Source: Streptomyces carminius
GTDB taxonomy: Bacteria; Actinomycetota; Actinomycetes; Streptomycetales; Streptomycetaceae
NCBI RefSeq assembly: GCF_002794255.1
Contig: NZ_PGGW01000058.1
Location: 106,624-170,623 of the forward strand
DNA length: 64,000 nt
Reading direction: 5' to 3'
The notes beneath the pieces were generated by a model, which had not been told where the DNA came from, did not search any database, and was given only the letters and a program-made list of their open reading frames with translations. Shown here piece by piece: positions 41,801 to 49,320 of the stretch. Position 1 is the first letter of the stretch. Each line of letters opens with the position of its first letter. A program made the position numbers and the translations under genes.

Positions 41801-42014
41801 CGCCGCCGGCGGGCACGGTAAAGGCCGCCTGGAGCACGAGGAGCACCAGGACGAGCAGGGCGAGGATGTCACCGACCCCACCGGTGAGCTGTGCGCCCCA
41901 CAGCCGTTTGAGCGGGGCATGCCCCAGCAGGGCCCGTACGGCGCGCTCGCGGGAGTCGGCGGCCAGGGCGTCGGAGGTGGAGGTCACGACCGGTGGCTGC
42001 TCTGCTCGCGTCAT
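38805..42014 (-). CDS. tmk: Membrane protein fused to thymidylate kinase
   Basis: This 1069-aa protein has three parts. Residues ~1-530 contain about ten to twelve membrane segments resembling a major-facilitator-type half. Residues ~546-748 are a complete dTMP kinase (P-loop VEGGDGAGKST, DRYVDSSVAYQGAGR, lid region). Residues ~750-905 are an almost pure Glu/Ala/Arg repeat predicted as a long coiled coil, followed by an acidic disordered tail. The kinase makes dTDP from dTMP for DNA synthesis. The fused form is characteristic of Streptomyces (S. coelicolor SCO3542 type). Why the enzyme is membrane-tethered is unknown. Confidence 0.9.
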   Translation of the reverse strand: MTRAEQPPVVTSTSDALAADSRERAVRALLGHAPLKRLWGAQLTGGVGDILALLVLVLLVLQAAFTVPAGGGEPLLGGGYRGAALAVAAVLGARLLATLLFGAVLLGPLSSLTADSSGALDRRWTMIGAGGVRLALMIVAPLWVDWTPDQAFAFLLVTAFLLGVAERFHTVAKDSAAPTLLPAPPPEGAAVRPLPDHHDALRRLWLRTGFAAVPLAGAALVAVALVSNLLATVVDWFGTHQAALASYAAAGLFAASVSLLYFLRLPAGDTPRPRSPLEGLRRPRTGGADRTARSKAGQTDKAGQTGKADEAGEAAKGADRTVDRGRTGAAPLLVLACACLAAAIAAAVALAALHTADLGGGPVAFGLSVLALTGGTAAGVRRAPRVLPALSRRRLLALATGLTGLALLAAGLTPDLTTVLLLALLAGLAAGVAANTGHTLLDEETEEPRRARTTDHLHAVVRLSIALAALAAPVLAALIGPHRVENGDFVLAHGGAAFAMMLVGALLLPVAALVLVRLDDRQGVPLRRDLRDAFTGGTEPRPAPAPNGFFIAVEGGDGAGKSTQVEALAEWIQAKGHEVVVTREPGATPIGKRLRAILLDVSSAGLSHRAETLLYAADRAEHVESVLRPALERGAVVISDRYVDSSVAYQGAGRDLSPTEVARISRWATGGLVPHLTVLLDISPETARERFTEAPDRLESESAEFHRKVRAGFLALAAADPTRYLVVDAGQEPEAVTTVVRHRLDQTLPLSEAEIAAREEARRKAEEEARRRAEEEAARKAEEERLAREREERLARLRAEEEERRKREEEEARRREELRQAEEARRRAEEARRQAEEERRRREAEERTRREEAERRRRQAEEEARLRAEAEERRREKQRKAEEALLRAEEARRRAEEEQRRAQPEQSGHSLRTTEEADAAGAAGAAGPGADPDAETRMLPQIPAEGPAGKPAEDETVVIPRARPAGPPPSRDPDADETAVLPQVQPPAPPASAAPGPDEAERTRELPQVDEEGRPRRRPEWAEETPLDDLPTLADELLGPQQALTGDDTADPDGPAGEDGRGGRRGRRG

Positions 42015-42195
42015 CCCGCCAGCCTAGCGGGCCGCGGCGGCGGAGTGACGGTACGGCCGAACAGGTGGACGGTGTCGTTTCGGAGCCGCTGCGGGACGGG
42101 GGCGGGGCGCGGCCTCCCGGGCGGCGTCCTCGGGCGGCGTCCCGAGCGGCGGTCCGTGCCCCGGAGAGGCACGGGCCGCCGCCCGAGGACGGTCC

Positions 42196-45060
42196 TCACT
42201 CGGTGCCGTTGGCGCTCGCCGCGGTCTTGCGGGGGGCGGTCTTCTTCGCGGTGGTCTTCGCCGCCGTCTTCTTGGCAGCGGTCTTGGCGGCGGTCTTCTT
42301 GGCCGGCGCCTTCTTGGCCGGTGCCTTCTTCGCCGGCGCCTTCTTCGCGGTCTTCTTCACCGGGCCCTTGGCGCGCTTCTCGGCGAGGAGCTCGTAACCG
42401 CGCTCCGGCGAGATCGTCTCCACGTCGTCGTCGCGGCGCAGGGTGGCGTTGGTCTCGCCGTCGGTGACGTACGGGCCGAAACGGCCGTCCTTGACCACCA
42501 CCGGACGCCCGCTGACCGGGTCGTCGCCCAGTTCCTTCAGCGGCGGCTTGGCCGCGGCCCGGCCGCGCTGCTTGGGCTGGGCGTAGATCGCGAGGGCCTC
42601 GTCGAGGGTGATGGTGAAGAGCTGGTCCTCGCTCTGCAGCGACCGCGAGTCGGTGCCCTTCTTCAGGTACGGCCCGTAGCGGCCGTTCTGCGCGGTGATC
42701 TCCTCGCCGGTGGCCGGGTCGGTGCCGACCGTGCGCGGCAGGGAGAGCAGCTTCAGGGCCTCGTCCAGGGTGACGGTGTCCAGGGACATCGACTTGAACA
42801 GCGACGCGGTGCGCGGCTTGATCGCGTTCTTCCCCGTCTTGGGCGTCCCTTCGGGCAGCACCTCGGTGACGTACGGCCCGTAGCGCCCCGCCTTGGCGAC
42901 GACGGTGCGGCCGGTGTCCGGGTCGGTGCCCAGCTCGACCTCGCCGCTGGGCTTCGCCAGCAGTTCCCTGGCGTACTCCACCGTCAGCTCGTCCGGCGGC
43001 AGGTCCTCGGGCACGTCGGCGCGGCGGCCGGGCTCGCCCTCCGCGGCGGCCGGCTCCTCGACGTAGGGGCCGTAGCGGCCGACGCGCAGCACGATGCCCT
43101 CGCCGACGGGGAAGGACGACACCCCGCGGGCGTCGATCGCGCCGAGGTCGGAGACCAGCTCCTTCAGTCCGCCGAGGTGGTCGCCGTCGCCGTTCCCGGC
43201 GTCGGCCGCGGCGGTGTCGCCGGAGCCCGGCTCGTCGGCGCCGAAGTAGAAGCGGCGCAGCCACGGCACGGCCTCGGCCTGGCCCGCGGCGATGCGGTCG
43301 AGGTCGTCCTCCATCTTCGCGGTGAAGTCGTAGTCGACCAGCCGGCCGAAGTGCTTCTCCAGCAGGCCGACCACGGCGAAGGAGAGGAAGGAGGGAACGA
43401 GCGCCGTGCCCTTCTTGAAGACGTAGCCGCGGTCGAGGATGGTGCCGATGATCGACGCGTAGGTCGAGGGGCGCCCGATCTCGCGCTCCTCCAGCTCCTT
43501 GACCAGGGATGCCTCGGTGTAGCGGGCTGGGGGCTTGGTGGCGTGGCCGTCCGCCGACATCGCGGTGGCGGTCAGCGGGTCGCCCTCGGCGACCTGCGGC
43601 AGCCGGCGCTCGCGGTCGTCGAGGTCGGCGGCGGGGTCGTCGGAGCCCTCGACGTACGCCTTGAGGAAGCCGTGGAAGGTGATGATCTTGCCGGAGGCGC
43701 TGAACTCCACGTCCCGGCCGTCGGCACTGCGGCCGCCGACGCGGACGGTGACGGACCGGCCGGTGGCGTCCTTCATCTGGGAGGCCACCGTCCGCTTCCA
43801 GATCAGCTCGTACAGCCTGAACTGGTCGCCGGTCAGGCCCGTCTCGGCGGGGGTGCGGAAGCGGTCCCCGGAGGGGCGGATCGCCTCGTGCGCCTCCTGC
43901 GCGTTCTTGACCTTGTTCGCGTAGGTGCGGGGGCGGTCGGGCAGGTACTCGGCGCCGTAGAGCTGGGTGACCTGGGCACGGGCGGCGTTGACCGCGGTGT
44001 CGGACAGGGTGGTGGAGTCCGTCCGCATGTAGGTGATGAAGCCGTTCTCGTACAGCTTCTGGGCCACCTGCATGGTCGCCTTCGCACCGAAGCCCAGCTT
44101 GCGGCTGGCCTCCTGCTGGAGGGTGGTGGTGCGGAAGGGCGGGTACGGCGAGCGGCGGTACGGCTTGGACTCCACCGAGCGGACGGCGAAGCCGGTGTCC
44201 GCCAGCGCGGCGGCCAGCGCGCGGGCGGCGGTCTCGTCCAGGTGCAGGACGTCCGCGCCCTGCTGCCTGAGCCGCCCGTCGGGGCCGAAGTCGCGGCCCT
44301 GCGCGACCCGGCGGCCGTCCACGGCGGTCAGCCGGGCAGTGAGCGAGGCGGGTTCGGCGGCGGGGTCGGCGGCGCCGTCGGCACCGTGCGTGCGGCCGGT
44401 GGCGAAGGTGCCGGTCAGGTCCCAGTACTCGGCGGAGCGGAACGCGATGCGCTCGCGTTCGCGCTCGACGACGAGACGGGTGGCGACGGACTGCACCCGG
44501 CCCGCCGAGAGCCGGGGCATGACCTTCTTCCACAGCACCGGGGAGACCTCGTAGCCGTAGAGCCGGTCGAGGATGCGGCGGGTCTCCTGGGCCTCGACCA
44601 GGCGCTGGTCCAGCTCCCGGGTGTTGGAGACGGCCGCCCGGATGGCGTCCTTGGTGATCTCGTTGAAGACCATCCGGCGGACCGGGACCTTGGGCTTGAG
44701 AACTTCCTGCAGGTGCCAGGCGATGGCCTCGCCCTCGCGGTCCTCATCGGTGGCCAGGAACAGTTCGTCGGACTCCGCCAGCAGCTGCTTGAGCTTCCTG
44801 ACCTGGTCCTTCTTGTCGCTGTTGACGACGTACAGCGGCTCGAAGTCCTGGTCGACGTTGACGCCGAGCCGGGCCCAGGGCTCGCCCTTGTACTTGGCGG
44901 GGACCTCGGCGGCACCGCTCGGCAGGTCCCGGATGTGCCCGACGCTGGCCTCGACCACATAGCCCGGACCGAGGTAGCCCTTGATCGTCTTGGCTTTGAC
45001 CGACGACTCGACGATCACGAGTCGGCGCCCGCCGCTTGCGGCCTTGCTGGTCGGGGACAA
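42196..45060 (-). CDS. topA: DNA topoisomerase I
   Basis: I start at TTG 45060 (LSPTSKAASGGRRLVIVES), which gives 954 aa, the usual Streptomyces length. The TOPRIM domain has VES near the N-terminus and ATDEDREGEAIAWHL (~110). The catalytic Tyr344 is in FITYMRTDSTTLS. Four repeated C-terminal DNA-binding modules with GRYGPYV or GRFGPYV follow. The last ~60 residues are a Lys/Ala repeat tail (KKAPAKKAPAKK) typical of actinobacterial TopA, linked to processivity. The usual VESPAKAKTI is here VESSVKAKTI. The enzyme relaxes negative supercoils and is essential. Confidence 0.93.
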   Translation of the reverse strand: MSPTSKAASGGRRLVIVESSVKAKTIKGYLGPGYVVEASVGHIRDLPSGAAEVPAKYKGEPWARLGVNVDQDFEPLYVVNSDKKDQVRKLKQLLAESDELFLATDEDREGEAIAWHLQEVLKPKVPVRRMVFNEITKDAIRAAVSNTRELDQRLVEAQETRRILDRLYGYEVSPVLWKKVMPRLSAGRVQSVATRLVVERERERIAFRSAEYWDLTGTFATGRTHGADGAADPAAEPASLTARLTAVDGRRVAQGRDFGPDGRLRQQGADVLHLDETAARALAAALADTGFAVRSVESKPYRRSPYPPFRTTTLQQEASRKLGFGAKATMQVAQKLYENGFITYMRTDSTTLSDTAVNAARAQVTQLYGAEYLPDRPRTYANKVKNAQEAHEAIRPSGDRFRTPAETGLTGDQFRLYELIWKRTVASQMKDATGRSVTVRVGGRSADGRDVEFSASGKIITFHGFLKAYVEGSDDPAADLDDRERRLPQVAEGDPLTATAMSADGHATKPPARYTEASLVKELEEREIGRPSTYASIIGTILDRGYVFKKGTALVPSFLSFAVVGLLEKHFGRLVDYDFTAKMEDDLDRIAAGQAEAVPWLRRFYFGADEPGSGDTAAADAGNGDGDHLGGLKELVSDLGAIDARGVSSFPVGEGIVLRVGRYGPYVEEPAAAEGEPGRRADVPEDLPPDELTVEYARELLAKPSGEVELGTDPDTGRTVVAKAGRYGPYVTEVLPEGTPKTGKNAIKPRTASLFKSMSLDTVTLDEALKLLSLPRTVGTDPATGEEITAQNGRYGPYLKKGTDSRSLQSEDQLFTITLDEALAIYAQPKQRGRAAAKPPLKELGDDPVSGRPVVVKDGRFGPYVTDGETNATLRRDDDVETISPERGYELLAEKRAKGPVKKTAKKAPAKKAPAKKAPAKKTAAKTAAKKTAAKTTAKKTAPRKTAASANGTE

Positions 45061-45297
45061 CTTCTTCTCGCTCTTCTCTCCGGTTCCCTGGGGCGTGGTC
45101 CCGGTCCGTGTCGGCTCTGGGTCGCTTGCGCTCTCGCTGCGGAGTGTGACGGTACCTCCCGCCCCCGTGTCAAACGGTAAAAGTCCGCAACGCCACTCGA
45201 ACGGTAACCCGAGTCCCAGCATTCCTGCCGCCCCGCGTCGACTGGCAGGATGTGGCCGGTCATGCGTTCCAGCCGACCGCCTGGGGGGGTTCCTGCC

Positions 45298-45774
45298 ATG
45301 TCGGGCCCTGTTCACGGACCGGGCGAGCGGACGCGGACGGGCACCGGGAGATCCGCCCGGGCCACCCGTACCGCCCGGTTCCTGCGTACCGCCCGTACTC
45401 ATCCGGCCACCCCACCGCTGACCGCGCTGGCGGCCGGGCTGGTCGCGGCCGGCTATCTGTGGAACACCGACCCCCACCAGTCCGGGCAGTGGCTGCCGCG
45501 CTGCCCGTTCAACGTGCTCACCGGACTGCTGTGCCCGGCGTGCGGCGGTACGCGGCTGGCGTACGACCTGCTGCACGGGGACCTCGCCGCCGCCTTCCAC
45601 GACAACGCCCTGCTGCTGGTGCTGGGCGGGCCGGCGGCGGCATACCTGGGCGGGCGGTGGCTCGTGGCGGGGCTGCGCGGGCGCCGGTGGCGGCCGTCGG
45701 CGGGGCGGTGGGGCACGGTGGCGATCGTGGGGACCGCGGTGGTGTGGGCGGTCGTACGGAATCTGACCGGCTGA
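45298..45774 (+). CDS. DUF2752 membrane protein
   Basis: The 158-aa protein starts at ATG 45298 after a G-run. It has an Arg-rich cytoplasmic N-terminus, then three membrane segments (~57-72, ~104-122, ~137-152). The DUF2752 signature is RCPFNVLTGLLCPACGGTRLAYDLLHGD (landmarks ~84-111), with two Cys that may bind metal or form a disulfide. Function unknown. It is divergent from topA with ~240 nt of promoter region between them. Confidence 0.87.
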   Translation: MSGPVHGPGERTRTGTGRSARATRTARFLRTARTHPATPPLTALAAGLVAAGYLWNTDPHQSGQWLPRCPFNVLTGLLCPACGGTRLAYDLLHGDLAAAFHDNALLLVLGGPAAAYLGGRWLVAGLRGRRWRPSAGRWGTVAIVGTAVVWAVVRNLTG

Positions 45775-45999
45775 ATCCGCCCGCTCTCTCCCGCTCTCCC
45801 CCGCCGCCCTCCTCCGCACCGCTTCGCGGTGGTACGCGGTCCGCGCGCGGTTCACGGCGCGCCCGTCCGGTCACCTTTCGATCACGGCTCCGGCCACCGG
45901 ACAACCAGTGGGGGCCGCCGACCGTCTGGGCCTCCGCCGCGGTACGGCCGGAGCACCGGCAGCCACAGTACGTCCCCAAGACGAAGGCAAGGATCTCCC

Positions 46000-46245
46000 A
46001 TGTCGTTCCCCGGCACCGCGCCCAACGGCCAGCCGTACTCCGACAAGTCCAAGGTCGTCGTCGGCCTGCTGCAGATCTTCCTGGGCGGCCTGGGTATCGG
46101 CCGCTTCTACACCGGCCACACCGGGATGGCCGTCACCCAGCTGCTGACCTGCGGCGGTCTCGGTCTCTGGGCGCTGATCGACGGCATCCTCTTTCTCACC
46201 AGCAGCACCCGCACCGACAAGCAGGGCCGGGTCCTGCGCGGCTGA
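46000..46245 (+). CDS. TM2-domain membrane protein
   Basis: This 81-aa protein starts at ATG 46000 after AAGGATC. It shows the TM2 pattern: polar N-terminus, LLQIFLGGLGIGRFYTGHTGMAVTQLL, then GLGLWALIDGILFL, that is two membrane helices joined by a short loop with the conserved GRFY motif. The role of these proteins in bacteria is not known. It stands alone between DUF2752 and a convergent small membrane gene. Confidence 0.88.
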   Translation: MSFPGTAPNGQPYSDKSKVVVGLLQIFLGGLGIGRFYTGHTGMAVTQLLTCGGLGLWALIDGILFLTSSTRTDKQGRVLRG

Positions 46246-46280
46246 CGGTCGGAGGCCGGGGTGCCCCGCGGTGAACGGGC

Positions 46281-46487
46281 TCAGAGCAGGGTGAACAGCC
46301 AGGCGCCGGCGGCCAGCAGGGCCGTGCCGAACAAGGTGGTGACCGCGGCGGCCACGGTCTGGTCGACGCCGTCGGCCACCGGCTCGCGCAGCCGTACGCG
46401 CACCGATGTCCACAGCAGCAGTCCGGCGCCGACCAGTGCGAAGGTCGCCCCGGCGAAGACGGCGGGTCCACTCTCCATGCGGAGCAT
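46281..46487 (-). CDS. Small membrane protein (~68 aa)
   Basis: ATG 46487 or 46478 starts a short protein. It has two hydrophobic helices (AVFAGATFALVGAGLLLW and VAAAVTTLFGTALLAAGAWLF) around a charged loop RVRLREPVADGVDQ. No family is recognised and the ribosome site is weak. The hydrophobic periodicity and its position between two genes make it likely real. Confidence 0.55.
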   Translation of the reverse strand: MLRMESGPAVFAGATFALVGAGLLLWTSVRVRLREPVADGVDQTVAAAVTTLFGTALLAAGAWLFTLL

Positions 46488-46639
46488 GGTCGCGTTCCGG
46501 GAAGACCTGCGGGCGAACGGCGGGTGAACACCGGCGAAGTGGCCGGATTCCGACCCCCCGTGGCCTCTCCTCTTCTTCCGCACCCCGGCTCGTTCCCCGG
46601 TGCCATCCGGTGTCCTCCGGCTTTCTGCTCCCGGCGTCC

Positions 46640-48298
46640 TCAGCCCGCCGTGCCCCCGTGCCCCTCCAGGGGCAGCAGGAAGCCCTGCTCCACCAGCAGC
46701 CGGATCGACTCCGGAGTGCGGTCGCGCAGGCCCACCGGGTCCTCGCCGAGGAGCTGGGCGATGGCGTCGAGGATCCGGCCCGCCGGGAGCGAGCCGTCGC
46801 ACACACCCGCGAAGCCGGCCCCGACCGTGTCCACCCGCGTCGCCCGCCGCATACCGCGGTTCTGCCGCAGCACGACGTACTCCGGGTCGTCCGCGCCGGG
46901 CTTGCCGATCTGTTCCTGCACCACCTCGTCGGCGAGGACGAACCGGGTGGCGAGCAGGGCCGCGTCGTCCGTGGCGCGCAGGAAGTCCCGGCGCTCGAAG
47001 TGGGCGCGCACCTCCCCGCCGAGCGGCTGCTCGACGGGGTGCGGCCACTCCTCGGCGGTGACCGACGGACGCTCGGCGCCCGACTTGCGCAGGGTGATCC
47101 AGCCGAAGCCGACGGCCGTGGTGCCGCGCGCGGCGAACTCCGCCAGCCAGGCGTCGTACCGTGCCGCGTACACCGCGGGGTCGCCCAGGTGGTCGCCGCC
47201 GTCGCGCAGCCACAGCTCGGCGTACTGGGCGACGTCCTGCACCTCGCGCTGCACGATCCAGGCGTCGCAGCCGGGCGGCACCCAGGAGGCGAGCCGTTCG
47301 CGCCAGTCCTGGCCGTCCACGTGCTGCCAGTTGGCCAGCAGCTGGCACCAGCCGCCGTCGGCGAGGTGGGCCGCGGAGTCCCGCACGAGGATGCGGCACA
47401 GGTCGTCGCCGCCCATACCGCCGTCCCGGTAGGTGAGCCGGGTTCCGTCGGGGGCGCCCGCCGCGGCGCGGGGGGAGATGACGAAGGGCGGGTTGGAGAC
47501 GATCAGGTCGTACGGCGCCTCGCCCCCGACCGGCTCGAAGAGCGAGCCCTCGCGCAGATCGGCCTCGGGAGCGCCGGACAGCGCCAGGGTGAGGGCCGTC
47601 AGCCGCAGGGCGCGGGGGTTGAGGTCGGTGGCGGTGACGGAGTCGGCGTGCTGGGCGGCGTGCAGCGCCTGGATGCCCGAACCGCAGCCGAGGTCCAGGG
47701 CGCGGGCCACGGGTGTGCGCACCGTGATGCCCGCCAGGGTGGTGGAGGCGCCGCCGACCCCGAGGACGAGCCGGGCCCGCGGGTCCGGGTCCGGGCCGGC
47801 CGTACCCGAGCCGGCCGGGTCCGTGCCCGGATCCGCCAGGTCCGGGCCCGCCACCGTGCCGGTGTCCCGGGCGGTGCGGACACCGCCGGCGCCGCCGACG
47901 GCGCAGCCGAGGTCGGAGACGATCCACCAGTTCTGCCCCGCCGGGCCGCCGTACGGCCGGATGTCCACGGTGGCCCGTACGGCGTCCGCGCCGCCCGCCG
48001 TACCGCCGCCGGCGCGGCGCAGCCAGCCGTCGGCGAGCGCGTCGTCCGCCGGGAGCGCGGCGCGGGCCCGTTCGTACGGCACCGGCCGCTGGAGCAGGAA
48101 CAGCCGCACCAGCGTCGCCAGCGGCCCGCCGTCGCGGGTGGCGCGCAGCGCGGGGACGGTCTCGCTGCGGGCCAGCGCGGCGTAGGCGGTGGCGCCGAGC
48201 AGCTCCAGCAGGCCGTCGGGGGTGAAGTCGGCGGTGCGGAAGGCGTCGCGCAGCCGGGGCAGGGCGGGGCCGGGGGCGGGGAGGTGGTCCGTACTCAC
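46640..48298 (-). CDS. Class I SAM-dependent methyltransferase (HemK/RsmC-like)
   Basis: The 552-aa protein starts at GTG 48298. An N-terminal helical domain (~1-170) precedes the Rossmann core. The SAM motif ALDLGCGSGIQALHAA (~205-220), TDLNPRAL, and catalytic NPPF in LIVSNPPFVISPR (~270) place it with N-methyltransferases acting on glutamine, adenine or guanine. A further ~250 residues form a C-terminal domain found in the actinobacterial family. Substrate unknown; rRNA or protein are both possible. A Gly/Ala/Asp-rich insertion (~135-190) is typical of Streptomyces versions. Confidence 0.87.
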   Translation of the reverse strand: MSTDHLPAPGPALPRLRDAFRTADFTPDGLLELLGATAYAALARSETVPALRATRDGGPLATLVRLFLLQRPVPYERARAALPADDALADGWLRRAGGGTAGGADAVRATVDIRPYGGPAGQNWWIVSDLGCAVGGAGGVRTARDTGTVAGPDLADPGTDPAGSGTAGPDPDPRARLVLGVGGASTTLAGITVRTPVARALDLGCGSGIQALHAAQHADSVTATDLNPRALRLTALTLALSGAPEADLREGSLFEPVGGEAPYDLIVSNPPFVISPRAAAGAPDGTRLTYRDGGMGGDDLCRILVRDSAAHLADGGWCQLLANWQHVDGQDWRERLASWVPPGCDAWIVQREVQDVAQYAELWLRDGGDHLGDPAVYAARYDAWLAEFAARGTTAVGFGWITLRKSGAERPSVTAEEWPHPVEQPLGGEVRAHFERRDFLRATDDAALLATRFVLADEVVQEQIGKPGADDPEYVVLRQNRGMRRATRVDTVGAGFAGVCDGSLPAGRILDAIAQLLGEDPVGLRDRTPESIRLLVEQGFLLPLEGHGGTAG

Positions 48299-48399
48299 CG
48301 CCCCATTGTGGCGTGGAACCGTCCCGGGCACCGGACGTGCCCGCCGTGTACCGGACACCTCCGGTACACGGGCCGTACCGCCCGCGCCGCCCGCGCCGC

Positions 48400-48969
48400 C
48401 TACGCCGCCGACGCGGAGGGGCTCGGCGCCGGCTTGCGGCAGCCCTTCTGCTCGGCCATGGCCTTGCCGAGCTCGCCCTTCTGGAGTTTCTCCAGCGCCT
48501 GGTCACCGCCCTCGTTGAGCCGGCCCAGCCCGTCGGCTATCTCCTTGAGCCCGTCGGCGAACTCCGCCTGGTCCTCGGTGTTCAGGGCGTCGGCCTGCTT
48601 CTTGAGGTCGGCGTACTTGCGGGACATGCCGTCGAGCTGCCGGACCGCGTCCTTCTCCAGCGCGGCGCCGTCCTCGACCGGCGGGGTGCCCGCCCCCTTC
48701 ACGGCCTTGGCCAGGGCCGCGTAGGCCCGGGAGATGTCAGAGAAGGCCTGCGCGTCGGTCGTCTTGATCTCCTCCGGGGGCTTCTCCCCCTCGGTGGCCT
48801 GGGTGATGGAGGCGTTGGCCTGCTGGATCCTCTTCACCTGGGGCTGCACCTGGTCGCAGAACTTCTGGGCCCACGCGGCGGTCTTGTCCTCACCGTCACC
48901 GCCGCACCCGCTGAGCGCGAGTACCAGTGCCGTGCCGCCGGTCAGCGCGATCGCAAGTTTCTTGTTCAC
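48400..48969 (-). CDS. Small lipoprotein
   Basis: GTG 48969 gives a 189-aa precursor, VNKKLAIALTGGTALVLALSGCGG, with a clear lipobox ending at Cys22. The mature part is helical and charged (VQPQVKRIQQANASITQATEG, YADLKKQADALNTEDQAEFADGLKEI). It looks like a periplasm-facing coiled-coil lipoprotein, and ends in a Pro/Ser/Ala tail. Function unknown. The same order (methyltransferase, lipoprotein, hppA, anti-sigma, bldG) is kept in other streptomycetes as I recall. Confidence 0.85.
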   Translation of the reverse strand: MNKKLAIALTGGTALVLALSGCGGDGEDKTAAWAQKFCDQVQPQVKRIQQANASITQATEGEKPPEEIKTTDAQAFSDISRAYAALAKAVKGAGTPPVEDGAALEKDAVRQLDGMSRKYADLKKQADALNTEDQAEFADGLKEIADGLGRLNEGGDQALEKLQKGELGKAMAEQKGCRKPAPSPSASAA

Positions 48970-49320
48970 TCCGGATCGGTCCCTTCGTGGCTGTCCGGCC
49001 CGGAACATACACGCATACGGTCCAACGGCCGATTACGGCACACGGCTTATACGCGGTTTGTGGTCGATATGGACGTCCCGGGGACAAGCACATCTCACAC
49101 GGATCCGTCCGGGACCGGACGCCCGGGCACACGGCGGGGCGGGCGCCCGGTATCCCGGGTGCCCGCCCCGCCGGCGGCTGTTCCCTTCCGCGCCTTCCGT
49201 GACCGTCCGGCCCTTCCGGTCTTTCAGGTCCTTCTTGTCTCTTTTCCTTCTTGGCCCTTCTTGGCCTTTCTTGATCCTTCTGATCTTTCCGCTCCGGCCC
49301 GTGCCGCTGTCCGGACCGCG
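48970..49320. other. hppA-lipoprotein intergenic region
   Basis: These 351 nt hold the lipoprotein promoter side, the strong hairpin at 49133-49172, and a C/T-rich tract at ~49210-49300 with repeated CCTTCTTGG. On the transcribed strand that tract gives AAGAAGG-rich RNA after hppA. No gene is seen. Confidence 0.55.
49133..49172 (-). terminator. 18-bp hairpin terminator downstream of hppA
   Basis: Arms 49133-49150 and 49155-49172 pair along 18 positions with one G-U-type mismatch around TATC. The stem is almost wholly G-C. It lies ~150 nt after the hppA stop on the minus strand, separating it from the lipoprotein gene. No T-run follows, as is common in Streptomyces. Confidence 0.75.

Noticed and set aside
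38691..42467. A 1258-codon open frame on the plus strand opposite the thymidylate kinase fusion
   Set aside because: Its composition is Leu/Gly/Arg low-complexity created by the repetitive coiled-coil and membrane codons of the opposite gene. No ribosome site.
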